From CAUZFZ01 sp963579025 (lineage in GTDB: Bacteria > Planctomycetota > Planctomycetia > Planctomycetales > Planctomycetaceae), in the NCBI GenBank assembly GCA_963579025.1, contig CAUZFZ010000034.1, positions 1 to 64,000 of the forward strand: 64,000 bases of DNA. Reading direction: 5' to 3'. The position numbers and the translations under genes are program-made. Shown piece by piece: positions 32,438-41,489 of the stretch (position 1 is the stretch's first letter; every line of letters begins with the position of its first letter). The notes below the pieces were generated by a model that had not been told where the DNA came from, searched no databases, and saw nothing but the letters and a program-made list of their open reading frames with translations.

Positions 32438-34459
32438 ATGCCACAGACGGATCAAGCCGCAGACCTGTCCCGCCAGTTCCTGAAGTTCACTCAAAACAAT
32501 GTGCTGGCCATGCGGGAGCGTGACGCGCTGCCGGAGTCACTGGATGCATGGGCATCGCAGAAACGGATTCTGCGAAACCAGTTGCTGAAGTCGTGGGGCG
32601 GATTTCCCAAAGATCACTGCCCGCTGGAGCCTCGCATCCTCGGGACAGTCAAACGCGATGGCTATCGCATCGAGAAACTTCTTCTGCAGACGCGACCGGG
32701 CGTTCTGATGACCGCTAACGCGTACGTGCCGGACGGTGAAGGCCGCCGATCGGCCGTGCTGTGCGTGCACGGGCACTGGAGACTCGCCAAGTCGGAACCG
32801 GTGGTTCAGTCACGTTGTATCGGTCTGGCCAAGCTGGGCTTTTTTGTATTGATGGTCGATTGCTTTGGTGCGGGCGAACGCGGACTCGGTCCGGCTCTGG
32901 GCGAGTACCACGGTGAGATGGTTGCTGCCACTCTGTATCCCACGGGTCTGCCGCTGTCTGGATTGCAGGTCTACGAAAACATGCGGGCGGTCGATTACCT
33001 CCAGTCGCGGCCGGAAGTCGATCCGGAACGAATCGGAATCACGGGCGCCAGTGGCGGCGGCAACCAGACGATGTATGCGGGAGCGTTCGACGAGCGGTTC
33101 AAGTGTGTCGTCCCCACGTGTTCCGTCGGGACATATCAGTCCTATCTGGGAGCTGCCTGCTGCATGTGCGAAGTCGTGCCCGCCGCGATGAGCTACACCG
33201 AAGAGTGGGGCGTGTTGTCCCTGGTTGCCCCTCGAGGCCTGATGCTGATCAACGCATCGCGCGACTCGTTTCAGTTCTCGATTGGGGAAGCGAAAAAGTC
33301 GCTGGAAAAGGCGAAGCACGTCTTCCGTCTGTTCAACGTCGAAGAGAATGCTCGCCACGCGACCTTTGAATCGAAACACGATTACAACCAGCCGATGCGG
33401 GAAGCCATGTATGGCTGGATGACACGCCACCTCAAGGGAGAAGGTGACGGCTCGCCAATCGATGAACCGGAATTCGAGACAGAGGAAGCAGAAGTACTGC
33501 GGTGCTTCCCCGGCGACAGCCGTCCCGAGTCCTTCGTCACGCTGCCACAATTTGCTGCAGCGCAGGGCCGTATGATCCTTGAGCGACGACCGTTACCCAA
33601 GCACCCCGAACACTGGGAAGCTGAGGAAACGAAGATGCGGGAGTCTCTGCCGAGAGCCCTCGGTCGATTTCCGCGACGCAGTCCGTTGAATGCTCAGGTG
33701 ACCACCGACGACGACCCGAAGAAGCAGTCGATCGAGTTCAATCCGGAACGGGGCATCACCGTATTCGCCACGCGGACCATCACGGACGGGAAGCGGAAGG
33801 GCCTTGCGGTCCTGCTCGACCTGGACAACGGTCGCAAGGCGTCGACCAGCAGCCTGGGCAGTGAGCTGTTAAAGAGTGGCTGGGATGTGGTCACGGCGGA
33901 CCTGCGGGCAACCGGCGCCACCACGAACCGAGGCGATTCCATCGGCCGCGCACCTGACCACAACTCCGGCGAGTGGTCGTTATGGGCGGGCCGACCGCTG
34001 CTCGGGCAGTGGATCCACGACGTCGTTCGCCTTCTGGACACGGTCGACGAACACGCCGGCGGGCCCCCCGAAACCACCGCTGTGATCGGAGTCGGTTCCG
34101 CCAGCCTTGTGGCACTCGGAGCAGCAGCACTCGATCCGAGAATCGACAGAGTTGCCACCGTGGGAGGGCTGGCGAGCTACATCAGCGACGTTCCCTACGA
34201 AAAGCAGCGACTGGGAATCATGGTCCCTGATATCCTCAGGACCGTGGGTGATATCCCTCATCTGGCGTCTCTGGCGGCACCGCGACGGCTGGTCATCGCC
34301 GGCAGCGTGAATGGTGCCGGTGAGTCACTATCCGGTCAGGAACAGCAGACGAGTTTCGAGTGGACGCGGACGATTTATCAGATTGCAGGTGGTGCCCGAC
34401 AGGTAAAACTGATGCCCGAGACGGACGCTGAGGAATTGACTGCCTCTTTGATAAAATGA
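32438..34459 (+). CDS. large alpha/beta hydrolase (acetyl-xylan-esterase-like)
   Basis: The ATG at 32438 follows TTGGAG. The 673-residue product has no signal peptide. The N-terminal half is an alpha/beta hydrolase of the acyl-peptidase/acetyl-esterase type: strand and oxyanion region (SAVLCVHGHWRLAKSEP), a conserved DCFGAGERG, and the nucleophile elbow GITGASGGGN (Ser near residue 204). A His-containing HATFESKHDYNQ follows as a candidate catalytic His region. The C-terminal half (ITVFATRTITDGKRKGL to the end) looks like a second, degenerate hydrolase fold with no elbow Ser. It lies directly behind the DUF1501 gene, so a role in breakdown of sulfated or acetylated polymers is plausible but not shown. 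Confidence 0.78.
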   Translation: MPQTDQAADLSRQFLKFTQNNVLAMRERDALPESLDAWASQKRILRNQLLKSWGGFPKDHCPLEPRILGTVKRDGYRIEKLLLQTRPGVLMTANAYVPDGEGRRSAVLCVHGHWRLAKSEPVVQSRCIGLAKLGFFVLMVDCFGAGERGLGPALGEYHGEMVAATLYPTGLPLSGLQVYENMRAVDYLQSRPEVDPERIGITGASGGGNQTMYAGAFDERFKCVVPTCSVGTYQSYLGAACCMCEVVPAAMSYTEEWGVLSLVAPRGLMLINASRDSFQFSIGEAKKSLEKAKHVFRLFNVEENARHATFESKHDYNQPMREAMYGWMTRHLKGEGDGSPIDEPEFETEEAEVLRCFPGDSRPESFVTLPQFAAAQGRMILERRPLPKHPEHWEAEETKMRESLPRALGRFPRRSPLNAQVTTDDDPKKQSIEFNPERGITVFATRTITDGKRKGLAVLLDLDNGRKASTSSLGSELLKSGWDVVTADLRATGATTNRGDSIGRAPDHNSGEWSLWAGRPLLGQWIHDVVRLLDTVDEHAGGPPETTAVIGVGSASLVALGAAALDPRIDRVATVGGLASYISDVPYEKQRLGIMVPDILRTVGDIPHLASLAAPRRLVIAGSVNGAGESLSGQEQQTSFEWTRTIYQIAGGARQVKLMPETDAEELTASLIK

Positions 34460-34833
34460 CGGTTGCGTTCAAATGATGACATATCAGGCAAAGGCGTGGC
34501 GATTTACCCTAAAAAGGCCTGAAGACTCAGCAACGGGTCGGTGTCCGACGGGCATGGCACGTCGCACTGTTGGTCTGGCGCCAATGCCGAACTTGAAATA
34601 CACTGGCCGCTCGACAGCGATTCGGGCGATGATATCCAGATCATCCAGTCGCGCCATATGTGCAGGCGAGGAAAGGATTTCGGGCCAGGTGCTGATCCGG
34701 TCGCTCCACAGGACCAGATTTCGTCACTTTTGTGGCATGTAGCACCGATACGTCAGAGTGTGTCTGTGCCCATTGCAGCGCAAACCTCGGTTTTGCTGCT
34801 TCGTCCTTATCCCAGTACCCGCTGACGTCAAGG
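34460..34833. other. 374-base gap without a supported gene
   Basis: Open frames here are short, mutually overlapping and lack ribosome sites. One includes a CAHC pair just before the M1 peptidase start, but nothing recognisable. It presumably carries the promoter of the gene at 34834. Confidence 0.4.
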
Positions 34834-37800
34834 ATGTGTCGGACGGTGAAGTCATCTGCTCATAACATCCTGGGTTTCTTCCTTGCGTACGCCGTTGCCT
34901 GCTCGGCAGCGCGGGCCGAGGAATCTGCCTCGACGGATGAAGCTGCTCGACCGGCTGCGAGTAGCCGTCCCGCTCGTGTCCGAGTGTTCGATACCAGCAA
35001 ACTGGCCGGACTTCCCAGCTACCACTTCAATATCGATCTCGACACCGAAGCTGGCACGGTTGCCGTGATTCAGCGAGTTCGCTGGACGAACCCCGGTCCG
35101 GAACCGACAGATCACATCGTGCTGCATGTCGTGCCAAATAACCGGCCGACCGAGGACGTCCTCTTCATCGCGCGACGCACCGTCGAGTCACTGCGGCTCG
35201 ATCCGCGCGACTGCCTGGACGAAAAGGGCGGACGATTTCATCTTCGCGAAGTGAAGTCGTCAAACGACGACCTGCGCTGGCATTTCGAGGCCGATCACGA
35301 CACTCATCTGCACATCGCGCTGCCGAAACCAGTCGCGGTCGGTGAAACAGCCGAAGTCGAGCTGAATTACTGGCTGGATCTGCCCCCGATTCAGGGGCGG
35401 CTGGGTCAGTTCAAGGGTGTGACCAACCTGCTCAACTGGTGTCCGGTGCTGGCGGTCTACGGAAACACTGGCTGGGACGCCGTGCCGTACGTTCCGTGGC
35501 ACCAGCCGTGGCTCAATGAAGCCGGCAATTACGAGGTTCGCTTGCGCGTGACTCCCGGCCAGCGAGTGGCAACGGGCGGACGTGTCGTGGACCGGTCCTT
35601 CGAAGACAGCGGGCATCAGGTCTTGGAGATTCGTGGTCAGGGTTTGCGCGACTTCACAATTGTCGCCAGTGACCGCTTCGAGCTGTACGAATCGCATGTC
35701 GACGGAGTGCCCGTCCGGGTGCTCGCATTCCCCGAACATCAGGGACACGCTCGGCTCGCCCTGCAGATTGCCGGCGAGTGCCTGCAGCAGTATTCCGAGT
35801 GGTTCGGTCCCTACCCCTATGACGAGTTCGAACTGGTCGAGTCGTTCTTCGGCTGGAACGGGAACGAGTCATCCGGACTGGTAATGATCGATGAACGCAT
35901 CCTTGACACGCCTCAGTTGGCGAGTCGATATGTCGAGCACCTGATCAGTCACGAGATTTGCCATCAGTGGTGGTACTCGGCGGTCGGCACGGACGGGTAC
36001 CGCGAGCCGTGGGTCGACGAGGGCATTGTTCAGTGGCTGACGCGAGTTCGTCTGGAAGACAAGTACGGCGCCAACCCGAAGGTGTTCGACTTCAAGGGGT
36101 ACGGGCCACTACAGCTTCCCAACATTCACTACCGCAGCCTGGTCCATAGCGGGTATTCGCTGTACCAGAAGCGCGGTGGCGACGCGCAGGCCCTGGCACC
36201 GCTCGACGAGATCGGACATCTGCACAACCTGTTCTTCCTCGTGTATGACCGCGGCGCCCGGGTTGTCGGCATGATCCAGCACCGCATGGGACGCGAGGAT
36301 TTCTTCCGTTTCATGCGGCATTTGTATGGCAAGTACCAGTTCGGCATTCTGCGCGCCGCCGACATTCAACGGGAACTGGAAGAGTTCACCGGGCACAGCT
36401 GGCAGACGTTCTTTGACGACTGGCTGCGATCTGGCCGGGATTCTGACTGGAAGATCGACGACGTCGACGTCTCCCGCTCGGAGACCGGCTATATCACGCG
36501 AGCGACATTGATACAGACCGAAGACATCACAGAGCCGATTGATCTTTCTTTCTGCTTCGACTGTCCGACAGGAGCCGGGCGGACTCGCATCGTGCGGTTG
36601 GACGATTCGTGGCGGCAGGTTCAGAGTGAGACGATTTCGATCGAGCGTCCGACGGAGACGCAGTGGATTGTGACGGTGCATTCTCCAGACGCCCCCGATC
36701 AGATTGAGATCGACCCGGAAGGCTGGGTGCTTGATACCAATCCGCGGAACAATCGCTGGAAGCCGGACATCGATTTCCGTATCAGTCCGTTCTACACGCC
36801 GCTGGATGAAGCCGCCCTGACGCAACCGTGGCAGAAGGCCAGTGTGGTAACGGGATTCGGCATCGACGGTGACGGACGGGTCGGATTGCGAAGTGCCCTG
36901 ATCTCATCGAACGAGTACCGCGTGTCGCCCTTCCTGGGCTACACCGCGAACTCGAACAACGATTACCTGTCTGCCGGCATCGACGCCATCTTCTACAACG
37001 TGCCAGCTCCGAACTGGGAACTGGGGGTGCGATACGAAAAGGCGCTCCTGACGAATCTGGAAAACGATCCCGGCGACCAGGCCCGCATCTATGTTCGCAA
37101 GGTGTTGCAATACACGACCAGTCTGATTTACCCGAACCTGAGCTACTTCGATATCTACACACGGTTTGGAGACAACTTCTTCCCTGACCGCACGACCATG
37201 CGATCGTCGGACCCACGCGTCCAACGATTCGACGACGTGCGCGCCTTCGGCTTTGCCTTTCACGCGGACAGTCAACTTCCCTACTGGAACCCGGACTCCG
37301 GCTTTGTGGTCGACGCGGGTTACGAGCACGGCTTCCATGCATTTGACGACGGAGCCACTTACGACCGCGTCACCGGCAAATTCGGAACGGTTCACCGCCT
37401 GCCGGACGACATGGGCTGGCTGTCCGAAACAAAGCTTGCCGCACGAATCAGTGCCGGCTACGGCTGGGACGACACCGGCGAACATTTTCGTTTCGGCGGA
37501 CCAGGACGCTTCCGTGGACGCAATCCAAACGAAACAGCCAGCAACGCATGGTGGGTGGGCACTTTGGAGTGGCGTTTTCCAATCACCGGAGAACTCGACT
37601 ACCAGGTCGTCGACAACATGGCGGCACTTCGCTCGATCGATGCCGCGTTGTTCTACGACGTGGGAGAGTCATTCCTGTTTGACGAAACTCAAGGTGTCGA
37701 CCACGCTATCGGGTTGGGAATCTATTACGACATCCCGCTGTTGAGTTTCGTCGAAAACCTGACAGTGCGCGTCGAATACGGCCGCTCCGTGACCAACGAC

Positions 37801-37839
37801 ACCGGAGTCTTCTGGTTCGGTCTCTACCGCGCCTTCTGA
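34834..37839 (+). CDS. M1 metallopeptidase fused to an outer-membrane beta-barrel
   Basis: The start at 34834 gives a signal peptide (ILGFFLAYAVACSAARA, cut near AEES). The 1001-residue product has an M1 aminopeptidase-type N-terminal beta domain and a catalytic domain with HEICHQWW and, 18 residues after its last His, the Glu of WVDEGIVQWL. ESFFGWNGNESSGLVMIDE stands at the usual GAMEN-like position. After an ERAP-like linker (to about residue 620), the last third alternates hydrophobic and polar residues as in a transmembrane barrel. It has a BamA/TamA-like GGPGRFRGRN loop and ends in Phe (FWFGLYRAF), the usual barrel signal. This suggests a protease anchored in the outer membrane by its own barrel. 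The zinc ligands are intact. Confidence 0.82.
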   Translation: MCRTVKSSAHNILGFFLAYAVACSAARAEESASTDEAARPAASSRPARVRVFDTSKLAGLPSYHFNIDLDTEAGTVAVIQRVRWTNPGPEPTDHIVLHVVPNNRPTEDVLFIARRTVESLRLDPRDCLDEKGGRFHLREVKSSNDDLRWHFEADHDTHLHIALPKPVAVGETAEVELNYWLDLPPIQGRLGQFKGVTNLLNWCPVLAVYGNTGWDAVPYVPWHQPWLNEAGNYEVRLRVTPGQRVATGGRVVDRSFEDSGHQVLEIRGQGLRDFTIVASDRFELYESHVDGVPVRVLAFPEHQGHARLALQIAGECLQQYSEWFGPYPYDEFELVESFFGWNGNESSGLVMIDERILDTPQLASRYVEHLISHEICHQWWYSAVGTDGYREPWVDEGIVQWLTRVRLEDKYGANPKVFDFKGYGPLQLPNIHYRSLVHSGYSLYQKRGGDAQALAPLDEIGHLHNLFFLVYDRGARVVGMIQHRMGREDFFRFMRHLYGKYQFGILRAADIQRELEEFTGHSWQTFFDDWLRSGRDSDWKIDDVDVSRSETGYITRATLIQTEDITEPIDLSFCFDCPTGAGRTRIVRLDDSWRQVQSETISIERPTETQWIVTVHSPDAPDQIEIDPEGWVLDTNPRNNRWKPDIDFRISPFYTPLDEAALTQPWQKASVVTGFGIDGDGRVGLRSALISSNEYRVSPFLGYTANSNNDYLSAGIDAIFYNVPAPNWELGVRYEKALLTNLENDPGDQARIYVRKVLQYTTSLIYPNLSYFDIYTRFGDNFFPDRTTMRSSDPRVQRFDDVRAFGFAFHADSQLPYWNPDSGFVVDAGYEHGFHAFDDGATYDRVTGKFGTVHRLPDDMGWLSETKLAARISAGYGWDDTGEHFRFGGPGRFRGRNPNETASNAWWVGTLEWRFPITGELDYQVVDNMAALRSIDAALFYDVGESFLFDETQGVDHAIGLGIYYDIPLLSFVENLTVRVEYGRSVTNDTGVFWFGLYRAF

Positions 37840-37884
37840 CCTGTTACCTGCGTGCCACGCCGGTTGAGTGGCGAATCTGCCACT

Positions 37885-38106
37885 TCAGGGCTGACGCCGG
37901 TGCGAGGTGACCGCCAGCAGGGAGATGACTGCGGCGAGGATGGCAATCAGCCAGATTAGAGGCAGGTCCGTCGGCTTGCCAGGGTTGGCCGGGACTCGAC
38001 GCGCTGGTGGAGACTCGGGCGGGTTCTCGTCGGCACGCAGTTCCGGAGACGGTTCCGTTGGTGTGGAGACTGTCGGAGCTGTGTCGTGGTTGTGGGACTC
38101 GGTGGC
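37885..38106 (-). pseudogene. start-less Pro-rich linker plus C-terminal membrane helix
   Basis: A 73-codon open frame without ATG, GTG or TTG reads as a Pro/Glu-rich linker (PTEPSPELRADENPPESPP) followed by a membrane helix (LPLIWLIAILAAVISLLAV) and a basic tail (TSHRRQP). It looks like the C-terminal anchor of a larger protein. It lies in the same frame as the TIR-WD40 gene ending at 38119, separated from it by three stops (TAG, TGA, TAG). It may be a lost C-terminal extension of that gene or the rest of another one. Confidence 0.45.
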
Positions 38107-38118
38107 CTATCAATCCGC

Positions 38119-41100
38119 CTAACGTAACGCCTCAAGCTCCGTGACTTTGGCCTCCCAGTCCTGGTAGGGGAGCACGCGGAAGGCGCCGTTGTCCATGATC
38201 TCGGCAGCGAGTCGAACTTCCGTCTCCAACTGCACCCTCTTCGCCGATCGATCGTCGAATGTCGGAAGCGCCCAGAGGCGCGCCGTGCTGTCCTCACTCC
38301 ATGTGAGGACGCGCGACTCGTCGCCGCTAAACATTGCACCATTGATGAAACTGTCGTGTCGGAATGTTCGGATTGGCTGGTCCTGGGTCGTGTCCCAGAG
38401 TCGCGAGGTGCCGTCAGCACTCCATGTGAGAACGAGCAACTCATCGCCGCTGAACATGGCACCAAGAACCGAGCCCCCGTGTTTGAATGTGCGGAGTGGC
38501 TGGTCCCGCGTGGTGACCCAGAGTCGCGCGGTGTTGTCCTCACTCCATGTGAGGACGCGCGACTCGTCGTCGCTGAACACGGCACCATGGACCCGGTCGT
38601 TGTGTTTGAATGTCCGGAGTGGCTGTTCTTGGCTGGAGTGCCAGAGCGTTACCGTTCCGCCCTGACTCCACGTAAGGACGCGGGTCGCGTCGCCGTTGAA
38701 CATGGCACCATCCACAAAGTCATCATGTTTGAAGACACGGATTGCATATTTGTGGCTGACATCTGAGAGCCTTACGAAGTCACTAGCCTCACACCATGTG
38801 AGGGCGCGCATTCCGTCGCTGCTAAACACCGCGCCACCGACAACCGAGCCATGTTCGAATGTTTGGAGTGGCTGTTCCTTGCCGGAGTCCCAGACCATCG
38901 CAGCGTAGTCACTCCATGTGAGGACCCGCGTCCCGTCGTCGCTGAACACCGCTCCATCGACTCCAGAGAATGAATCGTCATGCATAAATGTGCGTAGTGG
39001 CTGTTCCTGTGTGGTGTCCCAGAGCTTCGCGGTCTTGTCATCACTCCACGTAAGCAATCGCGTTGCGTCGCTGGTAAACACCGCACCCCCGACTGACTCG
39101 ACATGTTTGAATGTGCGGATCGACTCTTCCTTGCTGACGTCCCAGAGCCATGCGGCCTCCGAACTCCACGTGAGGATACGCGTCTCGTCACCACTGAATA
39201 CCGCCCCCCCGACAGAATCGTCATGTTTGAATGTTCGGATCGGCTCTTCGCGGCTGGTGTCCCAGAGCGTTGCGGTGTTGTCATCACTCCGTGTAAGGAC
39301 GAGCGTCTCGTCGCCGTTGAACACCGCACCACGTACTGAATCATTATGATCGAGGATGCGGATTGACTGCTCCTGCGTTTCGCAGAGCCTTGCTGTGCCA
39401 TCATTACCCCATGTCAGGACTCGCCCATCATCGCCGCTGAGCACGGCTCCATTCACAGCGCCGTAGTGTTTAAGCGTAAGGAGCGGTTCTTCCTTGATGA
39501 CGTTCCAGAGCATTGCTCTTTCACCACCCAATGTGAGTATGCGGGTCTGGTCGCCACTGAACATCGCACCATAGGCCATACCTTCGTGTTTGAATGTGCG
39601 GACTGGCTGTTCCCGGGCCGTGTCCCAAAGCCTTGCCGTTCCATCCAGACTCCATGTAAGGACGAACATCTCGTCGCGCGCGAACAGCGCACCCATCACA
39701 TGGCGGTTATGCTTGAATGTGCGCAGCGGTTCTTCGCTACTCGTGTCCCAAAGCCTTGCGGTGGTGTCATGGCTCCACGTGATGACTCGCGTCTCATTGC
39801 CATTGAACACGGCGCCAAGGACACGGCCGTCGTGTTTGAATGTGCGGAGTGGCTGGTCCCGTGTGGTATCCCAGAGTCGCGCGGTATTGTCATCACTCCA
39901 TGTCAGCACGCGCGAATCATCGTCGCTGAACACGGCACCAAGGACGCCGTACAGCGAATCGTCGTGTTTGAAGGTGCGTATGGCTTGGTCCATTGTGGTG
40001 TCCCAGAGTCTCGCGGTGTCATCGTCACCCCATGTAAGGACTCGCGTCTCATTGCCATTGAACACAGCACCAAGGAGTAGGGGATGTTCGAATGTGCGGA
40101 GTGGCTCTTCGCGGCTGGTGTCCCAGAGTCGCGCGGTGCCGTCGCCACCCCATGTGAGGACGCGCGACTCGTCGTTGCTGAACACAGCACCACGCACTCC
40201 TCCAAACAGCGCATTCTCGTGTTTGAATGTGCGGAGTGGCTGGTCCTGTGTGGTGTCCCAGAGTCGCGCGGTGTGGTCATCACTCCATGTGAGGACGCGT
40301 GACTCGTCGCCGCTGAACACGGCACCATTGACCGGGCCGTCGTGTTTGAATGTGCGGAGTGGCTGATCCTGTGTGGTGTCCCAGAGTCGCGCGGTGTTGT
40401 CAGAACTCCATGTGAGGACACGCGACTCGTCGCCGCTGAACACGGCGCCAAGGACTGGGCCGTCGTGAAGAAATGCACGATCGTGGTCGGCAATCGCCAG
40501 GAGTGCACTCCTGGCATGTTGTGGCTTGTCAGATTTCTCTGTGGCAACCGCAGCCTCTGCAAAAAGAAGGGCCGCCTTAAATTCGTCCTTCCCGTAGTCG
40601 CGAGCGGTAAACGCCTGCTGCCAGAAGGTGTCGGCTAGACGACCGTATGCCTCTCTCTCGCTGCTCAACGCCTTCTGCTGCTCGGATCGAGCAATTCCTT
40701 CCTGCTTGGTTGCGTATTTTTCTTTCTCGATCGCAGTGTTTCGGGCGTCAATTGCGGCGTCCCGAGCAAGAATCGCATTGACTCGTGAGACGCCAGCCGC
40801 GACGGAAAACGCGAGGAGCAGTGCCATGGCAACCAGCGTCGCCATTCGGCGAACCTGACGCGTCCTCGTCGTGCGGTGCGTTGATATCAGCTTTTGAACG
40901 ACTTCGGCCGAGGGCCCGTGCTCAACGAGATTGTGAAGACTGTCTTCGATGTAAAGGGTCGCATCCGGTAGCCGCTCGAGGACAAGATGTTTTCCCGGGT
41001 TGGCCTTCTCCTCGGCTGCAAAGGTGTCCTCGAAGAAGATCGGGACGATGTGGCTGTTTCTGTCAGTAAACAGCAGAATCTCGCGTTCTACGGGGAAGGA

Positions 41101-41337
41101 ATCAAAGACGGCCTCACGCGTTGCAACCAGGACCAGCCGCCGTGTGTTTCGCAACGCGACTTCACCAACCGCCTGCCAATCGTCTCCCATCGCGTATTCG
41201 GACCGGTCCAGAAAGACTTCGAAGCCCCGTTCACGCAGTTGCTGGGCCAGTTGAACCGCGTAAGCGCCGCCACTGGCCCAGTGGTAGGAAATGAAGAAGT
41301 CGTAGCCCCACAGGCGGTTCTTGATCTTTGAGATCAT
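38119..41337 (-). CDS. TIR - transmembrane - coiled coil - WD40 protein
   Basis: The translation is 1072 residues. Residues about 10-140 are a TIR domain (GYDFFISYHWASGG, then RRLVLVATREAVFDS and PVEREI, with Glu86 or Glu84 as candidate catalytic Glu). One membrane helix follows (166-184, TLVAMALLLAFSVAAG), then a charged coiled coil (about 190-260). Eighteen WD40-type blades run to the end, with cores such as GAVFSGDESRVLTW and TARLWDTTQDQPLRTFKH. Bacterial TIR domains are often NAD-consuming effectors in antiphage systems, and WD40 arrays sense partners. No NB-ARC/STAND ATPase lies between them here, and a membrane span takes its place. No other defence gene is adjacent. The blades are nearly identical, which suggests recent duplication or gene conversion. 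Confidence 0.85.
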   Translation of the reverse strand: MISKIKNRLWGYDFFISYHWASGGAYAVQLAQQLRERGFEVFLDRSEYAMGDDWQAVGEVALRNTRRLVLVATREAVFDSFPVEREILLFTDRNSHIVPIFFEDTFAAEEKANPGKHLVLERLPDATLYIEDSLHNLVEHGPSAEVVQKLISTHRTTRTRQVRRMATLVAMALLLAFSVAAGVSRVNAILARDAAIDARNTAIEKEKYATKQEGIARSEQQKALSSEREAYGRLADTFWQQAFTARDYGKDEFKAALLFAEAAVATEKSDKPQHARSALLAIADHDRAFLHDGPVLGAVFSGDESRVLTWSSDNTARLWDTTQDQPLRTFKHDGPVNGAVFSGDESRVLTWSDDHTARLWDTTQDQPLRTFKHENALFGGVRGAVFSNDESRVLTWGGDGTARLWDTSREEPLRTFEHPLLLGAVFNGNETRVLTWGDDDTARLWDTTMDQAIRTFKHDDSLYGVLGAVFSDDDSRVLTWSDDNTARLWDTTRDQPLRTFKHDGRVLGAVFNGNETRVITWSHDTTARLWDTSSEEPLRTFKHNRHVMGALFARDEMFVLTWSLDGTARLWDTAREQPVRTFKHEGMAYGAMFSGDQTRILTLGGERAMLWNVIKEEPLLTLKHYGAVNGAVLSGDDGRVLTWGNDGTARLCETQEQSIRILDHNDSVRGAVFNGDETLVLTRSDDNTATLWDTSREEPIRTFKHDDSVGGAVFSGDETRILTWSSEAAWLWDVSKEESIRTFKHVESVGGAVFTSDATRLLTWSDDKTAKLWDTTQEQPLRTFMHDDSFSGVDGAVFSDDGTRVLTWSDYAAMVWDSGKEQPLQTFEHGSVVGGAVFSSDGMRALTWCEASDFVRLSDVSHKYAIRVFKHDDFVDGAMFNGDATRVLTWSQGGTVTLWHSSQEQPLRTFKHNDRVHGAVFSDDESRVLTWSEDNTARLWVTTRDQPLRTFKHGGSVLGAMFSGDELLVLTWSADGTSRLWDTTQDQPIRTFRHDSFINGAMFSGDESRVLTWSEDSTARLWALPTFDDRSAKRVQLETEVRLAAEIMDNGAFRVLPYQDWEAKVTELEALR
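38250..40462 (-). repeat. 18-unit DNA repeat encoding WD40 blades
   Basis: Units of about 117-135 bases recur 18 times. Many share long identical stretches; the plus strand repeatedly shows CCATGTGAGGACGCG and GTGTCCCAGAGTCGCG. The blades differ mainly in the short inter-blade loops (for example HDGPVN, HENALFGGVR, HDDSLYGV) and at a few surface positions. Confidence 0.85.
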
Positions 41338-41413
41338 TGCGTTGACTCGCGATGAAAGTTCTTCGATGCCAGGCCACGTTTCAGCTTAACAGTCAGCCGG
41401 CACCATGAAACGA

Positions 41414-41451
41414 AACAGGCCCGGCAATTCGCGGGAACTGCCGGGCCTGTT
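41414..41451 (-). terminator. stem-loop terminator after the aldolase gene
   Basis: AACAGGCCCGGCA at 41414-41426 pairs perfectly with TGCCGGGCCTGTT at 41439-41451. On the minus strand the stem is followed by TCGTTTC. It lies 38 bases past the stop at 41490. Confidence 0.8.
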
Positions 41452-41489
41452 CAATTGAAGGGACTCTGACTCACTGAATGGACTGCGAT

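Noticed and set aside
38189..40366. Repeated plus-strand open frames and a CRISPR-like regular spacing in the WD40 region
   Set aside because: The period (about 117-135 bases) and sequence follow the WD40 blades read on the minus strand; there are no unique spacers of constant length and no cas genes.
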